From Candidatus Mediterraneibacter vanvlietii (GTDB taxonomy: Bacteria; Bacillota; Clostridia; Lachnospirales; Lachnospiraceae): a stretch of 51,660 nucleotides of DNA. The notes beneath the pieces were generated by a model. It was not told the DNA's origin and made no database searches. It was given only the letters and a program-made list of their open reading frames with translations. Location: the NCBI GenBank assembly GCA_019113645.1, contig DXGZ01000135.1, forward strand, positions 1-51,660. Reading direction: 5' to 3'. Positions 41,765-50,720 of the stretch are shown here, one piece after another. The first letter of the stretch is position 1; every line of letters begins with the position of its first letter. Position numbers and translations under genes: made by a program.

Positions 41765-42598
41765 TTACACTCTCTTCTCATAAAGGAATCTCTCCGGAAG
41801 GGAAATGTTGAATCCCTTCTCGAGTTTTCTGAAATTATCCGGCGTAATCGTCTGCGTCTTCTGCGGAACCATGGACAGTACTTTTATCAGAATCTCCGCC
41901 GACTTTTCAATCGTATGCATCAGTCCAAAGGTAAGATCAAATGTCTCACCTGAGCAGAACATGCCGTGATGCGCCCAGATAACCGCATTGTACTTTTCCA
42001 TCAGTTTGCTCGTCTCAACTGCTATCTCGCGTCCGCCCGGAACCATCCAGCCGATCACGCCCACACCTTCCGGAAATACAACCGGGCATTCTGTTGCCAT
42101 TTCCCAGAGTTCTCTTGTAAATACTTCATCATTCAGCAGGAGTACAAATGTAAGAGCGATTGTATTCGTTGTATGCGCATGATAGATTACTCTGTGCTTG
42201 CCGCCCGTCAGTTTCTTTTTCACTTCGTGGTTCATCAGATGGGTCGGAAGCTCACTTGTCGGACCGCCGCCCTCTACGAGTCCCCAGCGGATTCTGTAGT
42301 TGTGTCCCTGCTCATCCACTTCGATAATAGCCAGGCAAGCCTCCGGATCAACTGCAATGTTTCTGAAATATTTTCCCGTTCCGGTCACGAGGAAATACTC
42401 TCCTGCAAGACCGGGTACGTCTGTTCCAATCGGCTGCCACGGCGTATCTGTATACAAACGTCCGCGAATCGCGTCTACCTCGCCTTTTTTCAGTCTGTAG
42501 GAAAGATTGCCGCCATTTCTCTCATGCCATCCAAGTTTGTATCCGTCATCTGCCATTTTAATAAAATCCTGCATGAATTTCGATTCCAATACTTTCAT
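41765..42598 (-). CDS. rhaD: Rhamnulose-1-phosphate aldolase
   Basis: A 277-residue class II aldolase that cleaves rhamnulose-1-phosphate to DHAP and lactaldehyde. It has GWHERNGGNLSYRL near the N-terminus, the catalytic Glu in GGGPTSELPTH, and zinc His residues in IYHAHTTNT and WAHHGMFCSGE. The length matches E. coli RhaD. No rhamnose isomerase or kinase gene is adjacent. A four-repeat operator precedes it. The start at 42598 has GGAGG seven nt upstream. Confidence 0.93.
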   Translation of the reverse strand: MKVLESKFMQDFIKMADDGYKLGWHERNGGNLSYRLKKGEVDAIRGRLYTDTPWQPIGTDVPGLAGEYFLVTGTGKYFRNIAVDPEACLAIIEVDEQGHNYRIRWGLVEGGGPTSELPTHLMNHEVKKKLTGGKHRVIYHAHTTNTIALTFVLLLNDEVFTRELWEMATECPVVFPEGVGVIGWMVPGGREIAVETSKLMEKYNAVIWAHHGMFCSGETFDLTFGLMHTIEKSAEILIKVLSMVPQKTQTITPDNFRKLEKGFNISLPERFLYEKRV

Positions 42599-42648
42599 TT
42601 CATTTCCTCCAATCAAAACGAATCAAAATATGTTTTTGCATTTTACAT

Positions 42649-42727
42649 GTTGTTTTGTGTTGTTTTTAACGGATTTTTATGTTGTTTTCCGTTGTTTTTA
42701 TTCTATCACACTTTTCTGCGAATGCAA
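42649..42727 (-). promoter_or_regulatory. rhaD promoter with four helically phased operator repeats
   Basis: TTGCAT (42727-42722), 16 nt, TAGAAT (42705-42700), followed by four AACAAC repeats (plus-strand GTTGTT at 42649, 42659, 42681 and 42691). The steps of 10, 22 and 10 bp keep them on one DNA face, as for DeoR-type repressors. No regulator gene is adjacent. Confidence 0.65.
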
Positions 42728-42842
42728 CATGTTTTTCTCATTTTGTTAATATTCAACAGTTTCTCTATAGATTCTTCCCTGTTTCCGTAATATTTTTTCA
42801 TTGTGACAAATATGAACTCCACATAATTCCACGTTTTTAATG

Positions 42843-42871
42843 TTGCTTTTCGCTTTCCGCCGCATTATATT
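42843..42871 (+). promoter_or_regulatory. Ferritin promoter
   Basis: TTGCTT, 17 nt, TATATT (42866-42871), 58 nt before the ferritin start. Confidence 0.6.
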
Positions 42872-42929
42872 GTATTTGAGAGGCAGAACACCTGCCGACA
42901 GCATTTATTTCACGAAAGGGGATTCAACC

Positions 42930-43442
42930 ATGTTAAACGAAAAAGTAGCAGAACTTCTTAACACGCAGATCAATAAAGAGTTCTATTCCGCCTACCTGTA
43001 TCTCTCATTTTCAAATTATTTTTCAGACGAGGGGCTGGACGGATTCGCGAACTGGTATCGGATTCAGGCACAGGAAGAGCGCGACCACGCAATGCTTTTC
43101 ATCCAGTACATGCAGAACAATGATGCAAAGATTACTTTTGAAGCCATCAACAAACCGGAAAGCGAATTCGATAATCACATGGCAGTTCTCGAGGCAGGAC
43201 TGAAACATGAACGCTATGTAACAGGACTGATCAATAACATCTACGGAGCTGCTTATGACCTGAAAGATTTCCGCACCATGCAGTTCCTCGACTGGTTCGT
43301 AAAAGAGCAGGGAGAAGAAGAGACAAACGCAACCGACCTCATCAAAAAGATGGAACTGTTCGGATCAGATCCGAAGAGCCTGTACCTTCTGGATCAGGAG
43401 ATGGCGGCACGCACCTACGCAGCTCCATCTCTTGTACTGTAA
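42930..43442 (+). CDS. ftnA: Bacterial ferritin
   Basis: A 170-residue four-helix iron-storage protein. Ferroxidase residues Glu 17, Glu 50 and His 53 (QAQEERDHAMLF) are present, as are the helix C/D segment LKDFRTMQFLDWFVKEQGEE and Gln/Glu residues. It oxidises and stores Fe(II) and no haem-binding Met is required. The start at 42930 has AAAGGGG upstream. It stands alone, with its own promoter and terminator. Confidence 0.94.
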   Translation: MLNEKVAELLNTQINKEFYSAYLYLSFSNYFSDEGLDGFANWYRIQAQEERDHAMLFIQYMQNNDAKITFEAINKPESEFDNHMAVLEAGLKHERYVTGLINNIYGAAYDLKDFRTMQFLDWFVKEQGEEETNATDLIKKMELFGSDPKSLYLLDQEMAARTYAAPSLVL

Positions 43443-43465
43443 TCACTTAGAAAATAATCAGAGTT

Positions 43466-43506
43466 AAAAAAACGAAAAGCAGCACATGGCTGCTTTTCGT
43501 TTTTTC
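43466..43506 (+). terminator. Terminator after ferritin
   Basis: AACGAAAAGCAGC pairs with GCTGCTTTTCGTT, followed by TTTTC. A-rich on the other side, so it may also end the corA transcript. Confidence 0.9.
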
Positions 43507-43549
43507 ATTACCGACTGCTCTCTGAACGATTTGTCCGCAAACTCGGATC

Positions 43550-44461
43550 TTACAATATATGTTTCTTCTTAAAGATAAGGATACACCCGACAATGACAAC
43601 AATACTGAGTACCACGACTGCCGGATACCCGTTCTCCAGCCCGGGCATGTCCTTAAAGTTCATTCCAAACCATCCGGTGATCAATGTCAGCGGGAAGAAT
43701 ATGGTGGATATCACGGTCAGGAACTGCATATTGCTGTTCTGCTTTGCGTCAATCTGGGCCTGATACGCCTCTTTTACCTGCTGCGCATATTCCAGGAGAT
43801 GGCTCGTCCGGCTCATGAGACGGTCCGCGCGGTCCGTCAGCGCTCCGAAATATTTCAGCTGTTTCTTCAGGAAAAAGCCGTTTTCGTTCTCCTCCAGCTC
43901 TTTCGTCAGATCCATGATTTCATCATAATAGCTTCTGAGATTCAGCAGTTCCCTGCGGATCGGCATCAGCTTTGACTGAAAATTAGCAATATGCTCCTGG
44001 CTCACATCTTCTTCCATCCGAAGAAGTCTTCTCTCATATGCAACAAGCATCTCCTGGTCACGGCTTATGAACTCAGAAATATAGTTATAGATAAATCGCT
44101 CCTTCGTCTCTCCCTGATGCGTCTTTTTCTGCTGGATACGCCGGATAAGACGTTCCGTAAAATCTTCATCATCAACAATAACCACATTGCTCCGGTTGAC
44201 AAAGAAATACATTCTGTATCTGCTCCCCAGCACATCAAGCAGTTTGGGAATACACAGCGTTCCCACAACACAATCCTGCTGGTTCTCCAGTCGGCAGAAC
44301 CCGATCTTCGCTATGTGTATTTCATTTTCATATATGATCCCTGCCTTTGCCAGCGTTGCTTCCGCATGGCGTGAATCTGTGACAAATACTGCCGGGACCT
44401 GATCCGCCTCCCATTCTTCCTCACTGATCGGAAGAAGCTGTTCGCCAAATTTAAATATCAT
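43550..44461 (-). CDS. corA: CorA family magnesium transporter
   Basis: A 303-residue protein with a large cytoplasmic N-terminal domain, a long coiled helix (FFLKKQLKYFGALTDRADRL) and two C-terminal membrane helices with the pore motif GMN in LITGWFGMNFKDMP. It carries Mg2+ (or Co2+/Ni2+) inward. The start lies 21 nt after the ppk1 stop, so both are probably co-transcribed. Confidence 0.92.
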   Translation of the reverse strand: MIFKFGEQLLPISEEEWEADQVPAVFVTDSRHAEATLAKAGIIYENEIHIAKIGFCRLENQQDCVVGTLCIPKLLDVLGSRYRMYFFVNRSNVVIVDDEDFTERLIRRIQQKKTHQGETKERFIYNYISEFISRDQEMLVAYERRLLRMEEDVSQEHIANFQSKLMPIRRELLNLRSYYDEIMDLTKELEENENGFFLKKQLKYFGALTDRADRLMSRTSHLLEYAQQVKEAYQAQIDAKQNSNMQFLTVISTIFFPLTLITGWFGMNFKDMPGLENGYPAVVVLSIVVIVGCILIFKKKHIL

Positions 44462-44482
44462 TCTACCACCTTACGTCTGTTT

Positions 44483-46570
44483 CTATTTTTCTTCCTCCGT
44501 GCTTTCCGCCGCCTGTCCGGCATTTCTCTGCGCTATGCGGTCATATGCCTCCTGGTAGAGAATCTCCTGGGAATTGATTGCTTCCCCTTCGCTTTTTACA
44601 AGTGTATATCTGCCATCCGCACCCGCTGCTCTTGCTTTCCTGTTATCGCTTAACATCAGATCAAAGAGTGCACGGACACGGTTTCTGATCGCCTGTGAAT
44701 AAATCGGCGCCGCAACCTCGACTCTCTTCACTGTATTTCTTGTCATGAAATCCGCGGAAGAAATATAGTATTTCGCTCTCTCGCCGCATCCGAAAATATA
44801 GATTCTCGAATGTTCAAGGAATCTTCCGACAATGCTGATAATCCGGATATTATCTGTCTCGCCTTTCACGCCCGGAATCAGACAGCAGATGCCTCTCACG
44901 ATCATGTCAATCTTCACTCCCGCACGGGACGCATCGATCAGCTTGTCGATGAGTTTCTTGTCCGTCAGTGAATTCAGCTTCAGACCGATATAGGCTTCCT
45001 CGCCGTTTTTCCTGTGTTCAATCTCTTCATTGATCATATCGATAATCCGTGACTGCAGGCATTTCGGGGCCACCAGAAGATGTTCTGACTCTTCCACTGT
45101 CTCGCCTTTCGTCAGAGCCTGGAATACTCTCGCAGCGTCCATTCCGATCTGATCGTTTGCGGTCATAAGAGAGAGATCTGTGTAAAGTCTTGCAGTCTTC
45201 TCGTTATAGTTTCCTGTACCGATCTGAGTGATATATTCGATTCCGTCTTCGCCTTTTCTTGTAATCAGGCAAAGTTTGGAGTGCACCTTATACCCTTCCA
45301 GACCATAGATAATCTGACATCCGGCTTTCTCCAGCATACGGGACCAGCGGATATTGTTCTCCTCATCAAAACGGGCGCGAAGCTCCACAAGCACAACAAC
45401 TTCTTTTCCATTTTCCGCAGCTTCACAGAGCGCCTCGATGACCTTGCTCTGTTTTGCCAGTCTGTAAAGAGTCATCTTAATGGAAATCACACTGTCGTCT
45501 TCAGCCGCCTCGTTCAGCATGCGCAGGAACGGACGGATCGACTCGTACGGATAAGAGAGAAGCTTGTCCTCCTCTTTAATCTGGCTGAGAATGCTCTCCC
45601 CATCTCTGAATGATGCGGATTTCTGCGGCACTCTCTTCTCATAAAACAGCTCCGGATTCATGCGGAGCAGATCCTGAATCTTATAGACAAAAGAAAGATC
45701 CAGCGGCGCCTCGCTGCGGAATACACGCTCCGGAAGCACATCCAGGTACCGGCACAGGGCCTCTACCACAGATTCATCGATCTCACGTGACATATCCAGA
45801 CGAACCGGTGAAAGTTTCTTCCTCTCTTTCATCAGATCCGCCATAAACTCCCTGTAATCAAGGTCTTCATCATACAGCGCATCCGCGTCAATATCCGCAT
45901 TTCTCACAACGCGGATCAGAGATTTTCCCTTTACCTTATAGCCTTTGAACACTTTGCCGATATAGTGAAGGATCAGATCCTCTGAGAGGATATATCTTCC
46001 CTTTCCACCCGGAAGCTCAATCAGCCTCTCCACCATGTTATTGGTGCAGGGGATAATACCGATTCTCTCTTTGCCGCTTCTCGTCTCAAGTACCACAACG
46101 GCATAAATATCTTCATTCTTAAGGAACGGGAACGGCTGTCTCTTTCCGACAATCGTCGGGGAACTCAGCGGAACAATCTCACGGTTAAAGTACTGTTCGA
46201 GGAATTTCTTCTCCTCAGACTTTGCAACCGTAAAATCGATCAGTTTAATCCCATACTCTTCCACTTTCTCCATAACAGCATGGTATGCCGCGTCTTTCCT
46301 CTTATTCAGACGTTTTACTTCCTTGAGAATCGCTTTGATCTGCTCCTCTGACGTCATATTGGTCTTATTATCTCTGATTTTTTTATTCACAAGCATCTGA
46401 TCCTGAAGCGATCCCACACGAACCATAAAGAATTCGTCAAGATTGCTCTGGTAGATCGACACAAAATTCATTCTCTCACAGAGCGGCACTTCCGGATTCT
46501 CAGCTTCCTCAAGCACCCTTTCATTGAATTTCAGCCATGACAGTTCCCGGTTTACATACAGATTTTCCAT
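44483..46570 (-). CDS. ppk1: Polyphosphate kinase 1
   Basis: A 695-residue cytosolic enzyme that polymerises ATP gamma-phosphate into polyphosphate. It begins NRELSWLKFNERVLEEA and has the catalytic His in KVHSKLCLIT, with YTQIGTGNYNEKTARLYTDL, plus a second site HSRIYIFGCGE. All PPK1 domains (N, head, C1, C2) appear present. AGGAGG precedes the ATG at 46570, and a promoter lies upstream. Confidence 0.95.
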   Translation of the reverse strand: MENLYVNRELSWLKFNERVLEEAENPEVPLCERMNFVSIYQSNLDEFFMVRVGSLQDQMLVNKKIRDNKTNMTSEEQIKAILKEVKRLNKRKDAAYHAVMEKVEEYGIKLIDFTVAKSEEKKFLEQYFNREIVPLSSPTIVGKRQPFPFLKNEDIYAVVVLETRSGKERIGIIPCTNNMVERLIELPGGKGRYILSEDLILHYIGKVFKGYKVKGKSLIRVVRNADIDADALYDEDLDYREFMADLMKERKKLSPVRLDMSREIDESVVEALCRYLDVLPERVFRSEAPLDLSFVYKIQDLLRMNPELFYEKRVPQKSASFRDGESILSQIKEEDKLLSYPYESIRPFLRMLNEAAEDDSVISIKMTLYRLAKQSKVIEALCEAAENGKEVVVLVELRARFDEENNIRWSRMLEKAGCQIIYGLEGYKVHSKLCLITRKGEDGIEYITQIGTGNYNEKTARLYTDLSLMTANDQIGMDAARVFQALTKGETVEESEHLLVAPKCLQSRIIDMINEEIEHRKNGEEAYIGLKLNSLTDKKLIDKLIDASRAGVKIDMIVRGICCLIPGVKGETDNIRIISIVGRFLEHSRIYIFGCGERAKYYISSADFMTRNTVKRVEVAAPIYSQAIRNRVRALFDLMLSDNRKARAAGADGRYTLVKSEGEAINSQEILYQEAYDRIAQRNAGQAAESTEEEK

Positions 46571-46622
46571 TTTTTCCTCCTTAGAATTCAGCATAATTTA
46601 CTGCTGTCTGCAATTAATTTGT

Positions 46623-46651
46623 ATAATACGCTTTTCTTTCCGAATAATCAA
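46623..46651 (-). promoter_or_regulatory. ppk1-corA promoter
   Basis: TTGATT (46651-46646), 17 nt, TATTAT (46628-46623). Confidence 0.65.
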
Positions 46652-46670
46652 CTTCAAAGATTATTCTTTC

Positions 46671-48044
46671 TCACAATCTTCGCACTGCCTCCATCGCCAG
46701 GGCAGACCTCTCGCATTCGTCCGTTGTCATTGTGATCTGCCAGCAGAGGGGACTCCCCTTCATATGTTCTGAGGCATAGCTCAGCCCGTTTGTCCTCTCG
46801 TCGAGGAACGGGCGGTCGATCTGGTTCGGATCGCCGAGCAGGATGAGTTTTGTATCTTTGCCTGCCCTTGTAATAATCCCTTTGATCTGATCCGGCGTTG
46901 TATTCTGCGCCTCATCTATAATGAGATACGTCTTTACAATAGACCGTCCGCGTATGTAGTTGAGCGCCTCAGCCTGGATAATGCCTCTGCCGAAAATCTC
47001 CTCCAGCTTTCCTTTCAGTTCTTCTTCATTGCTGTACCGTTCTTCCTCGCTGGAATCAATCAGCTGTTCCAGATTATCAATAACCGGACGCATAAGCGGA
47101 GATATTTTCTCCTGCTCGTCTCCCGGCAGAAATCCGATATCGTCATCGAACTGAGCGTTTGGCCGGCAGATCAGAATCCTTCTGTACTCTCCGGTCGGAT
47201 GGTTCAGCAGCTTTTCAAGACCGACCGCAAGTGAATAAAATGTTTTGCTCGTCCCGGCCATGCCCTTGACGATTACCAGGGGCGCTTTTTCCGCCGGCTG
47301 CATCAGGGCTTCCTGCAGGAAATACTGACCGGCATTTCTCGGAGAGATCCCATAGGGAGCACTCTTTCTGTACTCCAGCTTGCGTATCACTCCCTTTTCC
47401 ACCCTGCCGAGCTGAGTCTTTTTCGCTGACTGATCTGCCCTGAGAATCACGAACTGATTCTCTTCGAGTTCCGGAACATAACTCTCCCCCTGTCCGTCCA
47501 GCATATAGACCTGATCCGCAGGAACTCCTTTTTTCTTAAATCCCCTGAACAGTTCCTCCGGGACATACACTTCACATCGTCCGCTGTACTGATTCTCATG
47601 TTCCAGCACCTGATCAGTCGTAAAATCCTCCGAGCAGATTCCGAGAATCTGTGCCTTTATGCGGAGCAGAAGATCTTTTGTCACAAGGATCACCTGTTCT
47701 TCAGAGTCCGCCGACAGACCAAGGCACACTTTCAGGATCCGGTTATCTGCAAGTTCAGCTGAGAGATCCTCCGGCAGCGTTACATTTACAAAGTTCTTCT
47801 CCACCCGGAGTGTTCCGCCTTTTTCCAGACTCACCCCTTTAATCAGATCGCCTTTCTGCCTGAGCTGTTCCAGATAGCGGATTACGCGCCGGGCATTCGC
47901 ACCGATCTCTCCCTCCGCCTTCTTGAAATGATCCAGTTCTTCCAGCACAACCATGGGTATAATGACTGAATTATCTTCAAAACTCTCCATGGCATAAGGC
48001 GCCTGCAAAAGGACATTTGTGTCAATCACATATTTTTTTACCAT
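46671..48044 (-). CDS. PIN domain-PhoH ATPase fusion
   Basis: A 457-residue protein: a PIN nuclease-like domain (residues ~1-140, KYVIDTNVLLQAP with Asp 8, later ELADNRILKVCL) and a PhoH P-loop ATPase (~240-457) with Walker A GMAGTSKT (S replacing the usual G), RPNAQFDDDIGFLPG, YLIIDEAQN and LLGDPNQID. Such PIN-PhoH proteins (YlaK type) act on RNA. It lies upstream of ppk1 on the same strand but with a separate promoter between. Confidence 0.93.
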   Translation of the reverse strand: MVKKYVIDTNVLLQAPYAMESFEDNSVIIPMVVLEELDHFKKAEGEIGANARRVIRYLEQLRQKGDLIKGVSLEKGGTLRVEKNFVNVTLPEDLSAELADNRILKVCLGLSADSEEQVILVTKDLLLRIKAQILGICSEDFTTDQVLEHENQYSGRCEVYVPEELFRGFKKKGVPADQVYMLDGQGESYVPELEENQFVILRADQSAKKTQLGRVEKGVIRKLEYRKSAPYGISPRNAGQYFLQEALMQPAEKAPLVIVKGMAGTSKTFYSLAVGLEKLLNHPTGEYRRILICRPNAQFDDDIGFLPGDEQEKISPLMRPVIDNLEQLIDSSEEERYSNEEELKGKLEEIFGRGIIQAEALNYIRGRSIVKTYLIIDEAQNTTPDQIKGIITRAGKDTKLILLGDPNQIDRPFLDERTNGLSYASEHMKGSPLCWQITMTTDECERSALAMEAVRRL

Positions 48045-48142
48045 AAAGTTTCCTCACAGTTTTTTATTAATATGTCTTTACTATTCTATAATAAACTCGC
48101 ATGGGATGGGGTAAGAGAAATGTTAAATGTAAGTAAAATGCC

Positions 48143-48245
48143 GTATCCGTTCCATGAGCTGAGCGCCTGTTTATGAGGAAAACAGCGGCGCAGCCGCAGT
48201 AAGCACGGAAGTGCGGTTTTCCGAATGGCGCGGCTGAACTGTTAC
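48143..48245. mobile_element. MITE-like element with 8-bp target duplication
   Basis: The 103-bp element begins GTATCCGTTC and ends GAACTGTTAC (8 of 10 bases complementary). It is bracketed by identical AAAATGCC repeats (48135-48142 and 48246-48253). Its right end GGCGCGGCTGAACTGTTAC is repeated at 40063. Inside, GCGGCGCAGCCGC and other stems make it highly foldable. It has no coding capacity. Confidence 0.65.
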
Positions 48246-48300
48246 AAAATGCCAGGCCTGCACACGTTAAATTCCTGTGCAGACCTGGCATTTTCTTTTT
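48246..48300. terminator. Terminator next to the symporter gene
   Basis: AAAATGCCAGG and CCTGGCATTTT arms with an inner CTGCACA...TGTGCAG stem. On the minus strand the tract after the stem is ATTTTG and then the repeat element, which seems to have inserted at the foot of this terminator. Confidence 0.75.
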
Positions 48301-48356
48301 GTATGCCCTGGAGAGACTGTTCATTCACAGATCCGGAAGATTTCCTGTCTCCGTTC

Positions 48357-49574
48357 TCAGAGTTCAATTTTCAGATTCTGTTCTTTGATGTTATGGCGAT
48401 TTGCATAACCAGACAGAATCAGGGTCAGAGCCCCGTCTCCCGCAATGTTGCAGGCGGTTCCGAAACTGTCCTGCAGAGCAAAAATTGTCAGCATCAGCGC
48501 GGTTCCCGTCTCGTCAAATCCAAGTACGCCTGTGATCAGACCAAGTGATGCCATAACCGTTCCTCCCGGAACGCCCGGCGCGCCGATGGCGAACACCCCG
48601 AGAAGCAGGCAGAACAGCACCATTGTTCCCGGGGACGGCATACTGCCGTAGAGAATCTGCGATACTGTCATGACAAAAAATACTTCTGTCAGAACGGAAC
48701 CGCACAGATGAATATTGGCAAAAAGCGGAATTCCAAAGTCAACCATATCATCCCGAAGCGGCGGCTCCGACTTCTTCGCGCATCTGAGCGCCACGGCAAG
48801 AGTCGCTGCGGATGACATCGTTCCAATCGCCGTAATATAGGCGGGACCATAATTACGGATCACATCAAGCGGATTGCTCTTTGAGTAAATGCCCGCCACG
48901 ATGTAGAGCACTGCCAGCCAGATATAATGACCGACGATCACGATCAGTACAATCTGAATAAATACCGGAAGCTGCTTCGTGATGGTTCCCTCATAGGAAA
49001 GACCGCAGAAGGTAAAACCGATAAACACCGGAAGCACCGGGATCACCACTCTGGTTACAACCTGAAGCACAATCTTCTGGAATTCTTCCAGAAGGTTTAT
49101 CGTTGTCTCCGCTTTTGTCCACGTCGCCGCAAGACCTAAAAGCACCGATAACACAAGGGCGCTCATCACGCTCATGATCTCGGGGATCTCAAGCTGGAAT
49201 ACAATCTCAGGAAGTTCTTTCAGCCCGTCAACTTCTGACACAATAGACAGATGCGGAATGATCGTATATCCTGCTGCCATGGACAGAAGAGCCGCCAGAA
49301 TGGAAGATGTATACGCGCAGAACAGGGCGACCGCAAGCATACGCGACGCACTTCTCCCCAGTCTGGTGATTGACGGAGCAATAAACCCGATAATAATCAG
49401 CGGAACACAGAAATTAATCAGCTCGGAAAGGATAAATTTTACAGTTACAACTACGTTCATCACAGCGTCACCAGCTGCTTTAAACATTTCCATTCCTGAC
49501 AGCTGCCCGACTGCAATTCCGATTATCACACCCAGAAGCAGCTTGAACGGAAGACTTTTCACTATTTTTTTCAT
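48357..49574 (-). CDS. Dicarboxylate/amino acid:cation symporter (DAACS family)
   Basis: A 405-residue membrane transporter with about eight helices and two re-entrant loops. Family motifs are AIGTMSSAATLAVAL (serine-rich HP1) and AIGAPGVPGGTVMAS (HP2), with GDGALTLILSG near the end. It takes up Glu/Asp, Ser/Thr or C4-dicarboxylates with Na+ or H+; the precise substrate is unknown. The start at 49574 has GAGGAA upstream. The LysR gene is directly upstream on the same strand. Confidence 0.92.
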   Translation of the reverse strand: MKKIVKSLPFKLLLGVIIGIAVGQLSGMEMFKAAGDAVMNVVVTVKFILSELINFCVPLIIIGFIAPSITRLGRSASRMLAVALFCAYTSSILAALLSMAAGYTIIPHLSIVSEVDGLKELPEIVFQLEIPEIMSVMSALVLSVLLGLAATWTKAETTINLLEEFQKIVLQVVTRVVIPVLPVFIGFTFCGLSYEGTITKQLPVFIQIVLIVIVGHYIWLAVLYIVAGIYSKSNPLDVIRNYGPAYITAIGTMSSAATLAVALRCAKKSEPPLRDDMVDFGIPLFANIHLCGSVLTEVFFVMTVSQILYGSMPSPGTMVLFCLLLGVFAIGAPGVPGGTVMASLGLITGVLGFDETGTALMLTIFALQDSFGTACNIAGDGALTLILSGYANRHNIKEQNLKIEL

Positions 49575-49695
49575 GCTGTTTCCTCTCAATTCTTATTCAT
49601 TTTCAGGGAATACACTGTTTTCCGTTTCCCTGTCAGCCTATTGTAATCGATCCCAGTCTGCCAGGCAATCATGTATTTCATTTTATACAAGTAAA

Positions 49696-50562
49696 TTAAC
49701 GGTAATCCAGATAATCGATAAAACGTTTCACTGCAAGAGACGCCTCCTTCTTATCTTTCAGCGCAAGTCCGATACTGCGATAAGCCGGGATTTCCAGTTC
49801 TTTTACTACGATATGGTAGGGAATCCGCTTCAGAATCAGTTCCGGCAGGATACTGATCCCCAGCCCGCTCTCCACCATCGCCATGATCGCATAATCATCC
49901 CATGTTGTGAAATGTACTTTCGGAGTCAGCCCGCATTTTTCAAAAATATCCGACACTTCTGCCCTTGCGCCTTTTTCCAGCAGCATAAACGGTTCCTCCA
50001 CCAGGGCATTGACCGGGAATTTCTCACATTCCGCCAGCGGATGTCCTTCTGGCAGAACAACAAGAAGGCGGTCCTGTTCCAGAAAGATCGTCTCCAGCTC
50101 CGCGTGAACCGGAAGCCGCAGGAAACCGCAGTCTACTCTCCCTTCCAGAATCCATTCCTCGATCTCCGTGTAATCGCCGAGCAGGAGTTCGTAGTCAATA
50201 TCCGGGTAATCTTTCTGAAATTCCCTGATAATATTGGGAAGCCACTGGGATGCCACACTGGAGAATGCGCCGATCCGGATCAGTCCGGATTTCAGCCCGT
50301 TCAGTTCATCTACCTGCATCTGCAGTTTCTCATATTCCCGGCACACATTTTCCGCATAGGGAAGAAGCTTCAGACCGTCACTTGTAAGCCGCACACCGCC
50401 TCTGCTCCGCTCCAGAAGCAGAACCTTCCACTCTTTCTCAAGGTCATGTATCATACGGCTGATTCCCGACTGGGAATAATTCAGTATCTCCGCGGCTTTT
50501 GTAAAACTGCCGCACTCCACGGTCTTGACAAACGCCAGATATTTCTGAAGATTCATATCCAT
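49696..50562 (-). CDS. LysR family transcriptional regulator
   Basis: A 288-residue regulator: N-terminal winged helix (YLAFVKTVECGSFTKAAEIL, NYSQSGISRMIHDLEKE) and a C-terminal periplasmic-binding-like effector domain (IRIGAFSSVASQWLP, ESGLGISILPELI). It may control the symporter downstream or the divergent proB. A palindrome upstream is its probable own site. Confidence 0.93.
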   Translation of the reverse strand: MDMNLQKYLAFVKTVECGSFTKAAEILNYSQSGISRMIHDLEKEWKVLLLERSRGGVRLTSDGLKLLPYAENVCREYEKLQMQVDELNGLKSGLIRIGAFSSVASQWLPNIIREFQKDYPDIDYELLLGDYTEIEEWILEGRVDCGFLRLPVHAELETIFLEQDRLLVVLPEGHPLAECEKFPVNALVEEPFMLLEKGARAEVSDIFEKCGLTPKVHFTTWDDYAIMAMVESGLGISILPELILKRIPYHIVVKELEIPAYRSIGLALKDKKEASLAVKRFIDYLDYR

Positions 50563-50590
50563 TTCCTTCGCCCTCCTTTTCTATGATATT

Positions 50591-50611
50591 TTATCATGTT
50601 TTTCATGATAA
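50591..50611. promoter_or_regulatory. Palindromic site between LysR gene and proB
   Basis: TTATCATG-TTTTT-CATGATAA, perfect 8-bp arms, in the 158-nt divergent region. It fits a LysR dimer site. Confidence 0.6.
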
Positions 50612-50720
50612 ATATTCGCTTTTGTAATCTATAAGTCTATGATACGATATCACAGTAAGTGATTCAAGCAGAAAAACACACAACAATTAACAAACAGCAA
50701 CAACAAACGAGGAGATCATC

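Noticed and set aside
49174-50586. Long plus-strand open frame across the LysR gene and the symporter end
   Set aside because: Low-complexity, Cys/His/Arg-rich composition typical of a shadow; both genes on the other strand carry clear family motifs.
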